A stretch of DNA of 64,000 nucleotides, taken from positions 27,932 to 91,931 of the forward strand of contig CANIBP010000018.1 in assembly GCA_947466075.1 (NCBI GenBank), in the 5' to 3' direction. The notes under the pieces were generated by a model. It saw only the letters and a list, made by a program, of their open reading frames with translations, had not been told where the DNA came from and did not search any database. Origin of the DNA: Verrucomicrobiaceae bacterium. Lineage in GTDB: Bacteria > Verrucomicrobiota > Verrucomicrobiia > Verrucomicrobiales > Verrucomicrobiaceae. Position numbers and translations under genes: made by a program. Position 1 is the stretch's first letter; each line of letters begins with the position of its first letter. Below are positions 54,762 to 63,820 of the stretch, one piece after another.

Positions 54762-56018
54762 ATGCACTTCGTCAGCCGATTCGCATTCGTCTCCTTCCTC
54801 GCTTGCCTTCCATGTTTGGCACACGCCCAGGAGCGCAGGCTGCCCGAACTCTCCGCCAATCTCGATGCGTTGCTGAATTTTGCGGAACTGTGGAAATGGG
54901 GGCCGGAGAGTTTTGAGAAAAACTATGTGCTGAAGCTCGAAGACCAGGAAAAGCAGCAGAAGGCACCGCAGTTTGAATGGGTGAGCGCCAGCAAGGACCG
55001 CGCCCGTTTTTCCCGCCACATGTTTAGCAATGCGGAGACCAACCTGACCATGTTCGGCGGCTCCATCAAGGTGGAGGAAGCCATCCTGGAATTCGTGAAT
55101 GGCAAGGCGGCTCGTGCGACGATCTCGTTTTACAATCGCGGTGATTCCGGCGACATCGAAGTGAAGGAATTCGACCGCATCTTCAAATTGATCGGCCAGA
55201 ATCTTGGTCAGGCGATGAAGGTGGCACCCAAGAAGCAGCTCATGTCGGCCAATGCCGCTCTGCCCGTCGCGGGTTGGATGTGGAGTGCGCCTGCGGGCAT
55301 TGCCTTGCTCGAATACAACGAGTACAACACGCCGGGCAAGGTCACGAAGCCGGAGTTCCTGCGTCTGAAGCTTGCCGCACCCAATCAGGCCGACTGGAGC
55401 ATGGGCAAGCTGGCGGTGGGCGTGCAGCGCATGGAATTGCTCCAGCGCGTCAAAAAGACGACCGAAGGGGATGTCTATATCTCCGGCGTGCCGATGGTCG
55501 ATCAAGGGCAGAAGGGCTACTGCGTTGCCGCGAGCTGCCAGCGCCTGTTTGAATACATGCGCATCCCTTGTGACCAGCATGAGATGGCGAAGCTCGTCAG
55601 CGTCGATGCCGAAGGTGGCGCGGACATCATGACGATGCAGAAGAGCCTCGCGAAGATCGACGGTGCGTTCAAAGTCACCTTCAAGCCGCTGGTGAATCCT
55701 GAGCTGTATTACTCTGCTGGTCGCAAGCGCCGCGTGTCCGAGAAAGAGTTCCTCTCCCTCATCAAAGAGAATGTCGAGAAGGGCGTGCCGCTGCTCTGGG
55801 GTCTCATGCTTGGCCAGAAGCCCGAAGATCCGCCGCTGCCAGGCGGAGGACAAACGCGTGGCGGCCACATGCGCATGGTCATCGGCTACAACCTGGCGAA
55901 GAATCAGGTGCTCTTCACCGACTCCTGGGGCGCAGGCCATGAACTCAAGCGCATGGCCCTGCTCGACGCCTACGATGTCACCATGGGTCTCTACTCGATG
56001 GCTCCACGCGGCTTTTGA
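54762..56018 (+). CDS. Secreted C39-like cysteine peptidase family protein
   Basis: A 418-residue protein with a signal peptide (MHFVSRFAFVSFLACLPCLAHA). The last 170 residues fit a papain/C39-like fold: Cys254 in VDQGQKGYCVAASCQRLFEYM, His369 in GGHMRMVIGYN and Asp387 in LFTDSWGAGHE, which match the Cys-His-Asp triad by order and spacing. The first 240 residues are a beta-rich domain of unknown kind (EEAILEFVNGKAARATISFYNRG). C39 enzymes often remove leader peptides from bacteriocins, but no transporter or precursor is nearby, so a general secreted peptidase is more likely. Confidence 0.75.
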   Translation: MHFVSRFAFVSFLACLPCLAHAQERRLPELSANLDALLNFAELWKWGPESFEKNYVLKLEDQEKQQKAPQFEWVSASKDRARFSRHMFSNAETNLTMFGGSIKVEEAILEFVNGKAARATISFYNRGDSGDIEVKEFDRIFKLIGQNLGQAMKVAPKKQLMSANAALPVAGWMWSAPAGIALLEYNEYNTPGKVTKPEFLRLKLAAPNQADWSMGKLAVGVQRMELLQRVKKTTEGDVYISGVPMVDQGQKGYCVAASCQRLFEYMRIPCDQHEMAKLVSVDAEGGADIMTMQKSLAKIDGAFKVTFKPLVNPELYYSAGRKRRVSEKEFLSLIKENVEKGVPLLWGLMLGQKPEDPPLPGGGQTRGGHMRMVIGYNLAKNQVLFTDSWGAGHELKRMALLDAYDVTMGLYSMAPRGF

Positions 56019-56028
56019 ACTATCTGCA

Positions 56029-56460
56029 TCAAGGCGCGCGGCCTTCCTCGACATCCATCACGTCAAAGAAGGTCACAAGATCTTCGCGATGGCCGAGTCC
56101 GGCTTCTTCGCGCTGCTTCACGAGTCCGGCGGAGGCCGCATCGCGCCAGCCGCGTTTGTGCATGAAGCCGTTCCAGATTTCGATCTGCTCCGTTGTGGGC
56201 CGGTTGCCATTCAGGCAGCACCATTCGAGGATTTCCTCGTCCGTGCCGCCTTCGAGCGTGCGTTTGGACAGCTCACTAAAATCCACTCCGAGAAACTTGC
56301 AGACGCGTTCATCGAAGGTGCGATTGCCCGGCATGTAGCCGAGATGGTAGCCGTAGGGCAGTTTGCCTTCCTTGGCGTTGAGACGGATTTTATCAAGGAT
56401 GCGGCCAAACACAGCGATGCCGCCGACCAGATCACGAGGAGAACGAAGAGGGAATGCCAT
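56029..56460 (-). CDS. DUF5069 domain protein
   Basis: A 143-residue soluble protein that matches the DUF5069 pattern: RSPRDLVGGIAVFGRILDKIRLNAKEGKLPYGYH at the start and a later EILEWCC region. The family is common in Verrucomicrobia and Planctomycetes and has no known function. It converges with the C39-like gene after 10 bases and is followed on its own strand side by a gene ending 44 bases upstream. Confidence 0.8.
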   Translation of the reverse strand: MAFPLRSPRDLVGGIAVFGRILDKIRLNAKEGKLPYGYHLGYMPGNRTFDERVCKFLGVDFSELSKRTLEGGTDEEILEWCCLNGNRPTTEQIEIWNGFMHKRGWRDAASAGLVKQREEAGLGHREDLVTFFDVMDVEEGRAP

Positions 56461-56504
56461 GCGTCCTTTTAACGAGGACGCACGGCCAAGTCAATGCACG
56501 CAGC

Positions 56505-57230
56505 CTATTCCGCTTTCTTCTTGGCGGGAGCTTTGCCTTTCGCTGCACCTTTGGCGGGAGCCGCTGGAGTCACTTTTTCACCGGGCTTTGGCAGTGTGGC
56601 TTTCACATCTTCCCAGGCTGGGTTCAGTGTGGCTTCGCGGATGGAAAAGTTGCGGAAATCGACGCTTTGCCCAGAAACCGTGAGACCGGGCGTCTTTTCA
56701 GTCTTGAAGAGGTCGTTGGCACCCCAAGCGGCGACGTCATCGACTTTACCGAGCATCATGTCGCCAATCATTTCGAGGCGGACCTTGTGCCAGCCGGAAG
56801 TGAGTTCAGTGGGGAAACGGGCAAAAATAGCCGCCTTGTCTGGCCCTTCTTTATCGTTGTCATCTTTCTGCACCGCGACAGATGTCGGCGTGATCATGAT
56901 CCGCGCCATGTGCCCCTTGGCTGCGTTGATGGAAAGGCTGGTGCTCTTGCCACCTTCAAACTTGAACTCATACTCGACAACGAAGTCTTGGAGCTTGTTT
57001 GGCAGACGATTCACTGCGCCGTGCTTGTCCGCTTCCAGTTCCGACCCACGCATCGCGCCCTCGACGAGTTCCCACTTGCCCTTGGCAACCTTCCAAGGCT
57101 CACCGGGTGCGGCATCGAACTTGTTTTCGTAAATGACTTTGCCGGGAATGGCGAGGAGAGGTTTGTCTTCGGCACGGATGCTAAAAGCGGTCAATGCGAG
57201 CCCGAGGGTGAGGAGGCTGGTGTGTTTCAT
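56505..57230 (-). CDS. Exported lectin-like/DUF1080-like protein with Ala-Lys tail
   Basis: A 241-residue protein with a signal peptide (MKHTSLLTLGLALTAFSIRA). ATG 57230 is preferred; the frame is open to 57329 into the divergent gene. Residues 30-190 have the pattern of a concanavalin-like sandwich related to DUF1080 (3-keto-disaccharide hydrolase) proteins: VIYENKFDAAPGEPWKVAKG, DFVVEYEFKFEGG and SVDFRNFSIREATLNP. Catalytic residues cannot be assigned. The C-terminus is a low-complexity Ala/Pro/Lys tail (KGAAKGKAPAKKKAE), like the ComEA-like protein. Likely a glycan-binding or glycosidase-related secreted protein. Confidence 0.72.
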   Translation of the reverse strand: MKHTSLLTLGLALTAFSIRAEDKPLLAIPGKVIYENKFDAAPGEPWKVAKGKWELVEGAMRGSELEADKHGAVNRLPNKLQDFVVEYEFKFEGGKSTSLSINAAKGHMARIMITPTSVAVQKDDNDKEGPDKAAIFARFPTELTSGWHKVRLEMIGDMMLGKVDDVAAWGANDLFKTEKTPGLTVSGQSVDFRNFSIREATLNPAWEDVKATLPKPGEKVTPAAPAKGAAKGKAPAKKKAE

Positions 57231-57297
57231 GGGACAGTGAGAACGAAAGGCGCGCATCCATGTTGCGGAAAATTTCGCGGCCTGATAAAACCAGCGT

Positions 57298-58389
57298 ATG
57301 CGCACGACCTTTGTCTGTCTCATTCTCATCCTTCACATGCAAGCCGCCGAACCCACACCCGCCGAAGATTGGCTGGCTCACGCCAAAATCGCTCCGCCGC
57401 TGCAGGTGCCGGAGACACTAGAGGCATGGCAAAAGCGGCGTGGTGAAATCCGAGCGAAGTTAACCGAGCTCCTCGGTGACATGCCCTCACGGCCACCAGT
57501 GTCCGCATTTCAAGTGATCGCGAAAGAGGACAAAGGCACCTACACGCACGAGACGATCCAATTTGATAATGGCGCTGGCGAAATCGTGAAGGGGTATGTG
57601 TTTGTGCCGAAGCAGGCGACCGCGCAGAGCAAGGCTCCGGCCATTCTCTACTGCCACTGGCATGGCGGGCAGTATGACATCGGCAAACAGGAGTTGTTGC
57701 AGACGAATGCGACGCCAGTAGCGCCAGGTCCAGTGCTGGCAGAGGCGGGTTATGTCGTGCTAGGCATCGACGCGCCGTGTTTTGGTGAGCGCAATGGCAA
57801 GGGGCCGGATGGGGCGCTGCAAAAAGGCGGTAACGGCGAGATGACGGCGGCGAAGTTCAATCTCTGGGCTGGACGCACGCTCTGGGGCATGATCGTTCGT
57901 GATGATCTGACCGCGCTGGATTATTTGTGCTCGCGCGTCGAGGTGGATATCGGCCGTATCGGCGTCACAGGCATCAGCATGGGCTCGACACGCAGTTGGT
58001 GGATCATGGCGATGGATGATCGCCCGCGTGCCGCTGTGTGCGTCGGCTGCATGACGCGCTATGAAGAACTGATCCGCGCCGGCATGCTCAAAGCACACGG
58101 CATTTATTACTTTGTGCCCGGCATGCTCAAAAACTTTGATAGCGAAGCCGTGATCGCGCTAGGAGCACCGCGTGCAATGCTCTTCATGACGGGCGATCAG
58201 GATGGCGGCTCACCGATTGAGGGCGTGAAGCACCTTGGTGAGATCGTGAGCAAGGTGTACGCGCTGCATGGTGGTGATGCGCCTCAGCGCTTCGAGAATG
58301 CGATCTATCCAGACGTCGGACACGTGTATTTGCCCGAGATGTGGGAGAAGACGCTGAAGTGGATGAATCGGTGGCTCAAGCAGCCGTGA
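57298..58389 (+). CDS. Exported alpha/beta hydrolase (dienelactone hydrolase/acetyl esterase-like)
   Basis: A 363-residue protein with a short signal peptide (MRTTFVCLILILHMQA). The alpha/beta hydrolase core shows Ser227 in GISMGS, Asp300 or Asp302 in TGDQDG and His342 in VGHVYLP, the expected Ser-Asp-His order. An N-terminal segment (WQKRRGEIRAKLTELLGDMP) is typical of Abhydrolase_7/acetyl-xylan-esterase-like proteins of this phylum. It probably removes acyl groups from carbohydrate or small ester substrates outside the cytoplasm. Divergent from the lectin-like gene across 67 bases. Confidence 0.86.
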   Translation: MRTTFVCLILILHMQAAEPTPAEDWLAHAKIAPPLQVPETLEAWQKRRGEIRAKLTELLGDMPSRPPVSAFQVIAKEDKGTYTHETIQFDNGAGEIVKGYVFVPKQATAQSKAPAILYCHWHGGQYDIGKQELLQTNATPVAPGPVLAEAGYVVLGIDAPCFGERNGKGPDGALQKGGNGEMTAAKFNLWAGRTLWGMIVRDDLTALDYLCSRVEVDIGRIGVTGISMGSTRSWWIMAMDDRPRAAVCVGCMTRYEELIRAGMLKAHGIYYFVPGMLKNFDSEAVIALGAPRAMLFMTGDQDGGSPIEGVKHLGEIVSKVYALHGGDAPQRFENAIYPDVGHVYLPEMWEKTLKWMNRWLKQP

Positions 58390-58396
58390 GGCAGGC

Positions 58397-59545
58397 TTAC
58401 CAGGAGCTCAACTCCTCATGCAACTTCTCCATTTCTTTGGAGAACGCCGCACGCTCAGGCATGTCTGGGGCGCCATAAGGCACGATCTCGATCACGTTTT
58501 TGCGTAGCGCCGTGATGCCGTTTTTGCTTTTCTCGGTGAGAATGGTTGTCCAGGCGCGATCGGCGAAGCGGGCGGCAAGAATGCAATCCTGCGGCGTGGT
58601 GTGACCGCCACGCTGAAGATGGCCGAGCACGGAAGGCCGCACTTCGAGATCAGGAAACGGAGCGCCTGAGCGTTGGAAATACTGCTGAAAGGCATCCATG
58701 AGCACATAGGCGCGGTTGCGCTTCTGCGGCGGGTCAAACTGCACGCCCTCAGCCACCAGCACAATGGCGTGGCCACGGCCACGAGTCATCGCGCCCTCGA
58801 TCTTTGCTGCGAGACCTTTCATGGCCTCATCGGTGATGGGGCCTCCTTCAGGCGTGATGATCATTTCAGCGCCTGAAGCCAAACCGGCCATGCGCGCAAG
58901 ATCACCGCTCTCACGCCCCATGGTTTCCAGCACCATGACGCGACGGTGACTGCGGGCCGTGTCAATGAAGTGGTCCACGGCCCAAACAAGTGTTTTGACG
59001 GCGGTATCCACGCCCAGAGCCATGTCGGTGAATTGCAAATCATTGTCGATGGTTGCCGGGACACCAATGATCTGCAGATCACTTTCTTCCGCCAAAAGTT
59101 TCGCTCCCGTCAGAGAGCCATCACCGCCAACAACGACGAGCGCCCGCACATTCAGGCCCTTCAACAAACGAATGACGTTGGCCCGCACTTCTGGAGTGTG
59201 AAACTCCAAGCAACGTGCCGAGCCAAGAATTGTGCCGCCTTTGCCCATGATGCCGCTCACGCTGGCGTGATCCATTCGAATGATGTCTAGCTGTTCATTG
59301 ATGAGACCTGCTCGACCAGGATGTGATGCGATGGTGCTTTTGAGGCGAACCAGCGCTTCTGCATCGCCATTCACCGCACGGGCTGAGCGCACAAGGCCAC
59401 GGTAGCCGTCACGAATGCCTAGCACGGCGATTTTTTCGCGGTTCAGGCCTAGGCGCACGATAGCGCGCAGGAAAGCGTTCATTCCAGGCGAGTCGCCTCC
59501 GCTGAAGAGTACGGCGACAGATTGATCAGGATACGAATTGGGCAT
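58397..59545 (-). CDS. pfkA: 6-phosphofructokinase
   Basis: A 382-residue PFK that phosphorylates fructose 6-phosphate in glycolysis. Motifs: GGDSPGMNA (16-24), GGDGS (140-144, Gly at the position that distinguishes ATP from pyrophosphate users), ATIDND (164-169), ETMGRESGDLA and LGHLQRGG. The protein is about 60 residues longer than the E. coli enzyme, largely because of about 35 extra residues before GGDGS. The residue before TIDND is Ala where ATP enzymes usually have Gly and pyrophosphate enzymes Lys; I still predict ATP use. It is convergent with the alpha/beta hydrolase gene after 7 bases. Confidence 0.93.
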   Translation of the reverse strand: MPNSYPDQSVAVLFSGGDSPGMNAFLRAIVRLGLNREKIAVLGIRDGYRGLVRSARAVNGDAEALVRLKSTIASHPGRAGLINEQLDIIRMDHASVSGIMGKGGTILGSARCLEFHTPEVRANVIRLLKGLNVRALVVVGGDGSLTGAKLLAEESDLQIIGVPATIDNDLQFTDMALGVDTAVKTLVWAVDHFIDTARSHRRVMVLETMGRESGDLARMAGLASGAEMIITPEGGPITDEAMKGLAAKIEGAMTRGRGHAIVLVAEGVQFDPPQKRNRAYVLMDAFQQYFQRSGAPFPDLEVRPSVLGHLQRGGHTTPQDCILAARFADRAWTTILTEKSKNGITALRKNVIEIVPYGAPDMPERAAFSKEMEKLHEELSSW

Positions 59546-59656
59546 AAAAAGAGGTTGGAGCTCTGCCTTAGCGAGGGTGTCACGCGTGGCAAGTGGCGGC
59601 TGAAGCGCCCGGGATTCTCGACCTTGATAGCATGCCTGAGCGTGATAAGAGCACGA

Positions 59657-60544
59657 GTGTCCCCCGCCTTAGCTACCACGCTGTTTCCGCTCATTGCCGC
59701 CCTTTTGTACGCATTCGGGGCGCTCGTGCTGAAACGCTCCAGCGATCTCGGCGTTGGCCTTTGGCGTACGACGTTTGTCGCCAACATCATCGTCGCGGCC
59801 TTGTTCTCGCTGCTCTGGCTGCTCGGTGGGCCACCGGTGGAAAGAGAATTGCTCTGGCAGCCCGGCGTGATCGCCCTGTGTCTGTTTGTCGGCCAACTCT
59901 CGCAGTTTCTCGCCTTGGAGAAGGGCGATGTCTCCGTTGCGGTGCCGGTGTTTGGCTTGAAGGTAATACTCGTCGCCTTTTTCACGCCACTGCTCATTGG
60001 TGAAACCGTGGGCATGAAACTGTGGATCGCCGCCTTCCTCAGTGTGCTCGGCATCACCTTTCTCAATCGCAAAGACGCCGACCAACCGCCGCGTCATCTG
60101 CTCATCACATTCATCGCTGGCGGCACCGGTGCCGTGGCGTTCGCGGTCTTTGATGTGCTCGTGCAGAAATGGGGACCAAGCTGGGGCCCGGGCCGATTGT
60201 TGCCGTGCATCTTCTGGATCAATGCCCTTTTGTCGTTCGGCCTCATCTTCCGTTTCTCAGCACCGTTGAGTGCCATTCCGCGTCGCGCCTGGTCGTGGCT
60301 TGGCGGCGGCTCTGTCCTGCTCGGCGTGCAAAGCATCACCTTCGTCAGCACGATCGCTGTCTTCGGTAAAGCCACTTCCACCAACATCGTCTATGCCTCG
60401 CGTGGCCTGCTCAGCGTCGGCCTCGTATGGATGGTCGGCCACTGGTTCGTCAATGCCGAGCAACATCTTGGCCCCAAAGTCATGCGCTGGCGTCTAGCGG
60501 GTGCGTTGCTGATGATGAGCGCGATCGTACTGGTGGTGGTGTAG
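59657..60544 (+). CDS. EamA/DMT-family transporter
   Basis: A 295-residue membrane protein with about ten hydrophobic segments in two similar halves, the EamA layout: TTLFPLIAALLYAFGALVLKR at the start and ASRGLLSVGLVWMVGHWF near the end. No ATG fits the start; the GTG at 59657 gives the proper length and begins just before helix 1, with GTG 59642 and TTG 59624 as alternatives and only a weak ribosome site (AAGAG) before 59657. Substrates of this family are amino acids, sugars or drugs; none is predicted here. Confidence 0.82.
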   Translation: MSPALATTLFPLIAALLYAFGALVLKRSSDLGVGLWRTTFVANIIVAALFSLLWLLGGPPVERELLWQPGVIALCLFVGQLSQFLALEKGDVSVAVPVFGLKVILVAFFTPLLIGETVGMKLWIAAFLSVLGITFLNRKDADQPPRHLLITFIAGGTGAVAFAVFDVLVQKWGPSWGPGRLLPCIFWINALLSFGLIFRFSAPLSAIPRRAWSWLGGGSVLLGVQSITFVSTIAVFGKATSTNIVYASRGLLSVGLVWMVGHWFVNAEQHLGPKVMRWRLAGALLMMSAIVLVVV

Positions 60545-60589
60545 CAAAAGAAGGCGTTGCCACTTGCTGCACTATGGTCATCTTTCAGC

Positions 60590-60826
60590 ATGATTCTGGA
60601 AACCATGCCCGCCTTGGGTGCGCTCACCGTTGATCAAAAACTGCGGCTCGTGTGGGAGCTATGGCAGGATGTGTCACGAGACAGCTCCATTAATGTGGAG
60701 ACAGCGGCATTGCTCGATGAACGAATTCAGGAGCACGAAGCAAATCCTGACGCCGTGCGCACTACTGAACAGGTGACAGCAGGTATTCTGGCACTCAAGA
60801 AGCGACTTGCCATCTCCCGCGCATGA
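60590..60826 (+). CDS. Putative antitoxin, addiction-module component
   Basis: A 78-residue protein with the pattern of the Unstab_antitox family (PF09720): TVDQKLRLVWELWQDVSR, then LLDERIQEHEANPDAVRTTEQV. Start ATG 60590. It overlaps the following toxin gene by four bases (ATGA), the typical toxin-antitoxin arrangement, and would neutralise it and regulate the pair. Confidence 0.82.
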   Translation: MILETMPALGALTVDQKLRLVWELWQDVSRDSSINVETAALLDERIQEHEANPDAVRTTEQVTAGILALKKRLAISRA

Positions 60827-61125
60827 ACGCGGTTTGGACGCTTGGTGCCGAGTCAGATGTACAGCGTATCTACGAACACCAGGAATCCTGGGAGGAAGGA
60901 GCCGGAGACCGGTTCTACGATGAAGTGCTTTCTTCAGTGCGGTTGCTTGAGGCATTTCCCGAGATCGGACCTGTGGTCCATCGTGGCAAAGTGCGGCGGG
61001 TTCTCGTTTTCAATCGTCACTACGGCTTGTTTTATGTCGCGGAGAGGCGCGGCGTCATTCTTCATGCCCTTCTCGATCTTCGACAAGATCCGACCGCTAT
61101 CATGAAGCGGTTGAAAGGCATCTGA
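60823..61125 (+). CDS. RelE/ParE-family toxin
   Basis: A 100-residue RelE/ParE-superfamily protein: AESDVQRIYEHQESWEEGAGDRF, FPEIGPVVHRGKVRRVLVFNRHYGLFY and VILHALLDLRQDP follow the fold's conserved blocks. RelE-type toxins cleave mRNA at the ribosome and ParE-type ones inhibit gyrase; the sequence does not decide between them. It is coupled to the antitoxin by an ATGA overlap and is followed by an unrelated gene 36 bases later. Confidence 0.85.
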   Translation: MNAVWTLGAESDVQRIYEHQESWEEGAGDRFYDEVLSSVRLLEAFPEIGPVVHRGKVRRVLVFNRHYGLFYVAERRGVILHALLDLRQDPTAIMKRLKGI

Positions 61126-61161
61126 TCGGCAAGTCGTGAGCACCGCCCACGTTTATGTCGC

Positions 61162-63549
61162 ATGAAGACCTTACTTTGGATCGGTGGATTCGTGCTGGGC
61201 GCTTTTCTGGCCCACGCGGCGGAAGTTGAACCCCAGCCCTTCCTTGCCGCTGCGCAGCGGCTCATCGACGCGACGAACTACCTCGGCTCGCCGTTCAGTG
61301 CCGATGAAATCACGACGCTGAAAGCCTGCATTCATGGAAATGACGCCGCCAGCGCCACCAAGGCGCAAGCGGTGCTCGATGCGCATGCGCTGTTTCAAAT
61401 CACTATCACGCCCGAGCAACGCGTGAAAGTAGCTGCGGGCGCGGCGAAGGCGGTGCTCGATGAAGCGGGCTGGCGGCAGTATCTCGTGCGCGTCGATAAC
61501 GAAGCAGGCGTGACCGCGAAACTCGTGGGGAGTAGTCCGCAGGCGAAGGAAGCGTATGTGAAAGGCTCGCCACCCGTGGCACCGAACGCACAGCCGCGTG
61601 ATCCCGGCCAGCCAGCGCTTTCCGCACGGTGGCTCGACATGCAGATGTTTGAAGCGCCGCCCATGCAGGCCAATCTGAGCGGCCTTGGCATCGAATACCG
61701 CATCATCCAGCTCTACAGCCGAGATGCAGGCAAACGCGATGCCACCTTCAGCTTCGACACCGGCCAGGGCACGCAGGATCTTGGCTTTCGCAACGAAGTG
61801 AGCGTGCTGTTTGATTGTCAACCTGCGCGCGAGGTGAAACTCGCCATTACCGATGAAAACGGAGCGCCCTGCATCGCCGAGCTGCTCATCAAAGATGCCG
61901 CAGGGCGCATCTACCCCTCGCAGATCAAACGTCACGCGCCTGATTTCTTCTTCCACCCGCAGATTTATCGCGGTGATGCCGAATCTCTCAAACTGCCCGA
62001 TGGCATTTACGACATCACCTTCCGCCGTGGACCCGAATCCGTGCCTGAATCCCGCAAAGTGACGATTTCCGGCCAAAACACGACACTGGCATTCCAGGTG
62101 AAGCGCTGGGTCGATCCCTCAAAGCTCGGTTGGTGGAGCGGCGATCATCACATCCACGCCGCCGGCTGCGCGCATTACTCCGTGCCGACGCAGGGCGTGC
62201 ATGCGCCCGACATGGCGCGGCATTGCATGGGCGAGGATTTGAAAATCGGCGCGAACCTCACCTGGGGGCCGTGCTTCGATTATCAAAAGCAGTTCTTCAC
62301 CGGCGCGGAGGACAAGGAATCGCTTTATCCCTTCCTGCTGCGCTACGATGTCGAGGTCAGCGGCTTCGGCAGTCATAAGAGCGGCCATCTTTGCCTGCTG
62401 AAGCTCAAGGAGCAGATGTATCCCGGCGGTGATTCGACCGCGCACTGGCCCACGCTTTGCCTGAACACACTCAAGTGGGCGAAGAAGCAGGGCGCGCTCA
62501 CCGGTCCCGCGCACAGCGGCTGGGGCCTGCAACCGCTCGCGCCAAACGATCCGGCTCGTGACAAGCAATACAAGCTCGGTCTCCAAAGCGCCACCGACGA
62601 GCTGCCAAATTACATCGTGCCGCCATTCAATGGCATCGGCGCGTGCGAATACATCGTTGATGTCACGCACCTGGTCGAAGGACCGGATGGCAAACCGGTG
62701 CCTGCGGTCGATTTCCTCTCGATGGTGGACACGCCGCACACCTGGGAGCTGAACATCTGGTATCACACGCTCAACGCCGGCTTCCGCACCCGCATCAGCG
62801 GCGAGACCGATTTCCCCTGCATCTACGGCGAACGCGTCGGCCTCGGCCGCGCCTATGTGAAGCTCGACAAGCGCCTCAGCTACGACGCGTGGTGCGAAGG
62901 CATCCGCGCCGGCCGCGCCTACGTGAGCGATGGCAAGAGCCACCTCATCGACTTCAAGGCCAGTCAGATCATCATTCCCGAGGGTCCCGGCGTAACCCCC
63001 GACAACTCAGATCGAGGTCCCAGGGAAATCGTGATGAAACAAACTGAAATGGGCATCAAAGGCAGCGAGCTAAGGCTTCAGACGCCAGGAACAGTGAGAC
63101 TCACCGTCAAAGCCGCCGCGTTGCTCGACGCGCAGCCGCGTCCGGACATTCAAAACGCCCCCGCAGGCCAAAAGCCCTTCTGGGACATCGAACGCGCCCG
63201 CATCGGCACTTCACGCGAGGTGCCTGTCGAACTCCTCGTCAACGGTGTCTCCGTTCAAAAGCAAATCATCGCCGCCGACGGCAGCATGCGCGATCTCACC
63301 TTCGACGTGCCTGTGGAAAAAAGCTGCTGGCTCGCCCTCCGCATCCGCGCCAGCTCCCACACGAACCCGATCTTCGTCATCGTGAACGACAAGCCCATCC
63401 GCGAAAAACGCAGCCTCGAATGGTGCCTCAAGAGCGTCGATCAATGCTGGTCGCAGAAAGAAACGCTCATTGATCCCAAGGAACACGCGGACGCCGTGGC
63501 GGCCTACGAGCATGCGCGGAAGGTGTATCGCGTGCGGCTGGCGGAGTGA
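61162..63549 (+). CDS. Exported CehA/McbA-type metallohydrolase
   Basis: A 795-residue protein with a signal peptide (MKTLLWIGGFVLGAFLAHA). Residues about 280-720 fit the CehA/McbA branch of the PHP/amidohydrolase-like metallohydrolases: WWSGDHHIHAAG (Asp328, His329, His330, His332), SGHLCLLKL, GPAHSGWGL and SGETDFPCIYGERVG give the other expected His and Asp ligands. The first 280 residues are an additional helical then beta-rich part. Known members hydrolyse carbamates; others remain uncharacterised and are abundant in Verrucomicrobia and Planctomycetes. Substrate unknown, location periplasmic. Confidence 0.85.
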   Translation: MKTLLWIGGFVLGAFLAHAAEVEPQPFLAAAQRLIDATNYLGSPFSADEITTLKACIHGNDAASATKAQAVLDAHALFQITITPEQRVKVAAGAAKAVLDEAGWRQYLVRVDNEAGVTAKLVGSSPQAKEAYVKGSPPVAPNAQPRDPGQPALSARWLDMQMFEAPPMQANLSGLGIEYRIIQLYSRDAGKRDATFSFDTGQGTQDLGFRNEVSVLFDCQPAREVKLAITDENGAPCIAELLIKDAAGRIYPSQIKRHAPDFFFHPQIYRGDAESLKLPDGIYDITFRRGPESVPESRKVTISGQNTTLAFQVKRWVDPSKLGWWSGDHHIHAAGCAHYSVPTQGVHAPDMARHCMGEDLKIGANLTWGPCFDYQKQFFTGAEDKESLYPFLLRYDVEVSGFGSHKSGHLCLLKLKEQMYPGGDSTAHWPTLCLNTLKWAKKQGALTGPAHSGWGLQPLAPNDPARDKQYKLGLQSATDELPNYIVPPFNGIGACEYIVDVTHLVEGPDGKPVPAVDFLSMVDTPHTWELNIWYHTLNAGFRTRISGETDFPCIYGERVGLGRAYVKLDKRLSYDAWCEGIRAGRAYVSDGKSHLIDFKASQIIIPEGPGVTPDNSDRGPREIVMKQTEMGIKGSELRLQTPGTVRLTVKAAALLDAQPRPDIQNAPAGQKPFWDIERARIGTSREVPVELLVNGVSVQKQIIAADGSMRDLTFDVPVEKSCWLALRIRASSHTNPIFVIVNDKPIREKRSLEWCLKSVDQCWSQKETLIDPKEHADAVAAYEHARKVYRVRLAE

Positions 63550-63592
63550 ACTGAGCTATTGCACAACCAAGCCTGAGCAGTACGATTCAACC

Positions 63593-63820
63593 ATGACACA
63601 GGCCATTCATCTTGACCTTGAACTGCCGGGCGATCTGGCGTGGTTTCGACTGCCTGCGGGGGTAAATTCACGGCTCACGGCCCTGTTGGACAAGCAAGAC
63701 TCGGGGCAGCCGCTCACAAGAAATGAGGCTGAGGGTCTCGTCGATTTGGCGGACACGTTGACGTATCTCGGGCTCAAGGCCAGTGCTGAAAGGCTAGTTT
63801 TTTGTTCAACATGTAATTGA
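63593..63820 (+). CDS. Small hypothetical protein, probably truncated by an insertion sequence
   Basis: A 75-residue protein without signal peptide. The body (DLELPGDLAWFRLPAGVNSRL, DKQDSGQPLTRNEAEGLVDLAD) looks like a conserved small protein, but I do not know its function. The last residues (LVFCSTCN) are encoded after the DNA turns AT-rich and the IS630-type element seems to begin, so they may come from the insertion rather than from the original gene. It is oriented with the metallohydrolase 43 bases upstream. Confidence 0.55.
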   Translation: MTQAIHLDLELPGDLAWFRLPAGVNSRLTALLDKQDSGQPLTRNEAEGLVDLADTLTYLGLKASAERLVFCSTCN

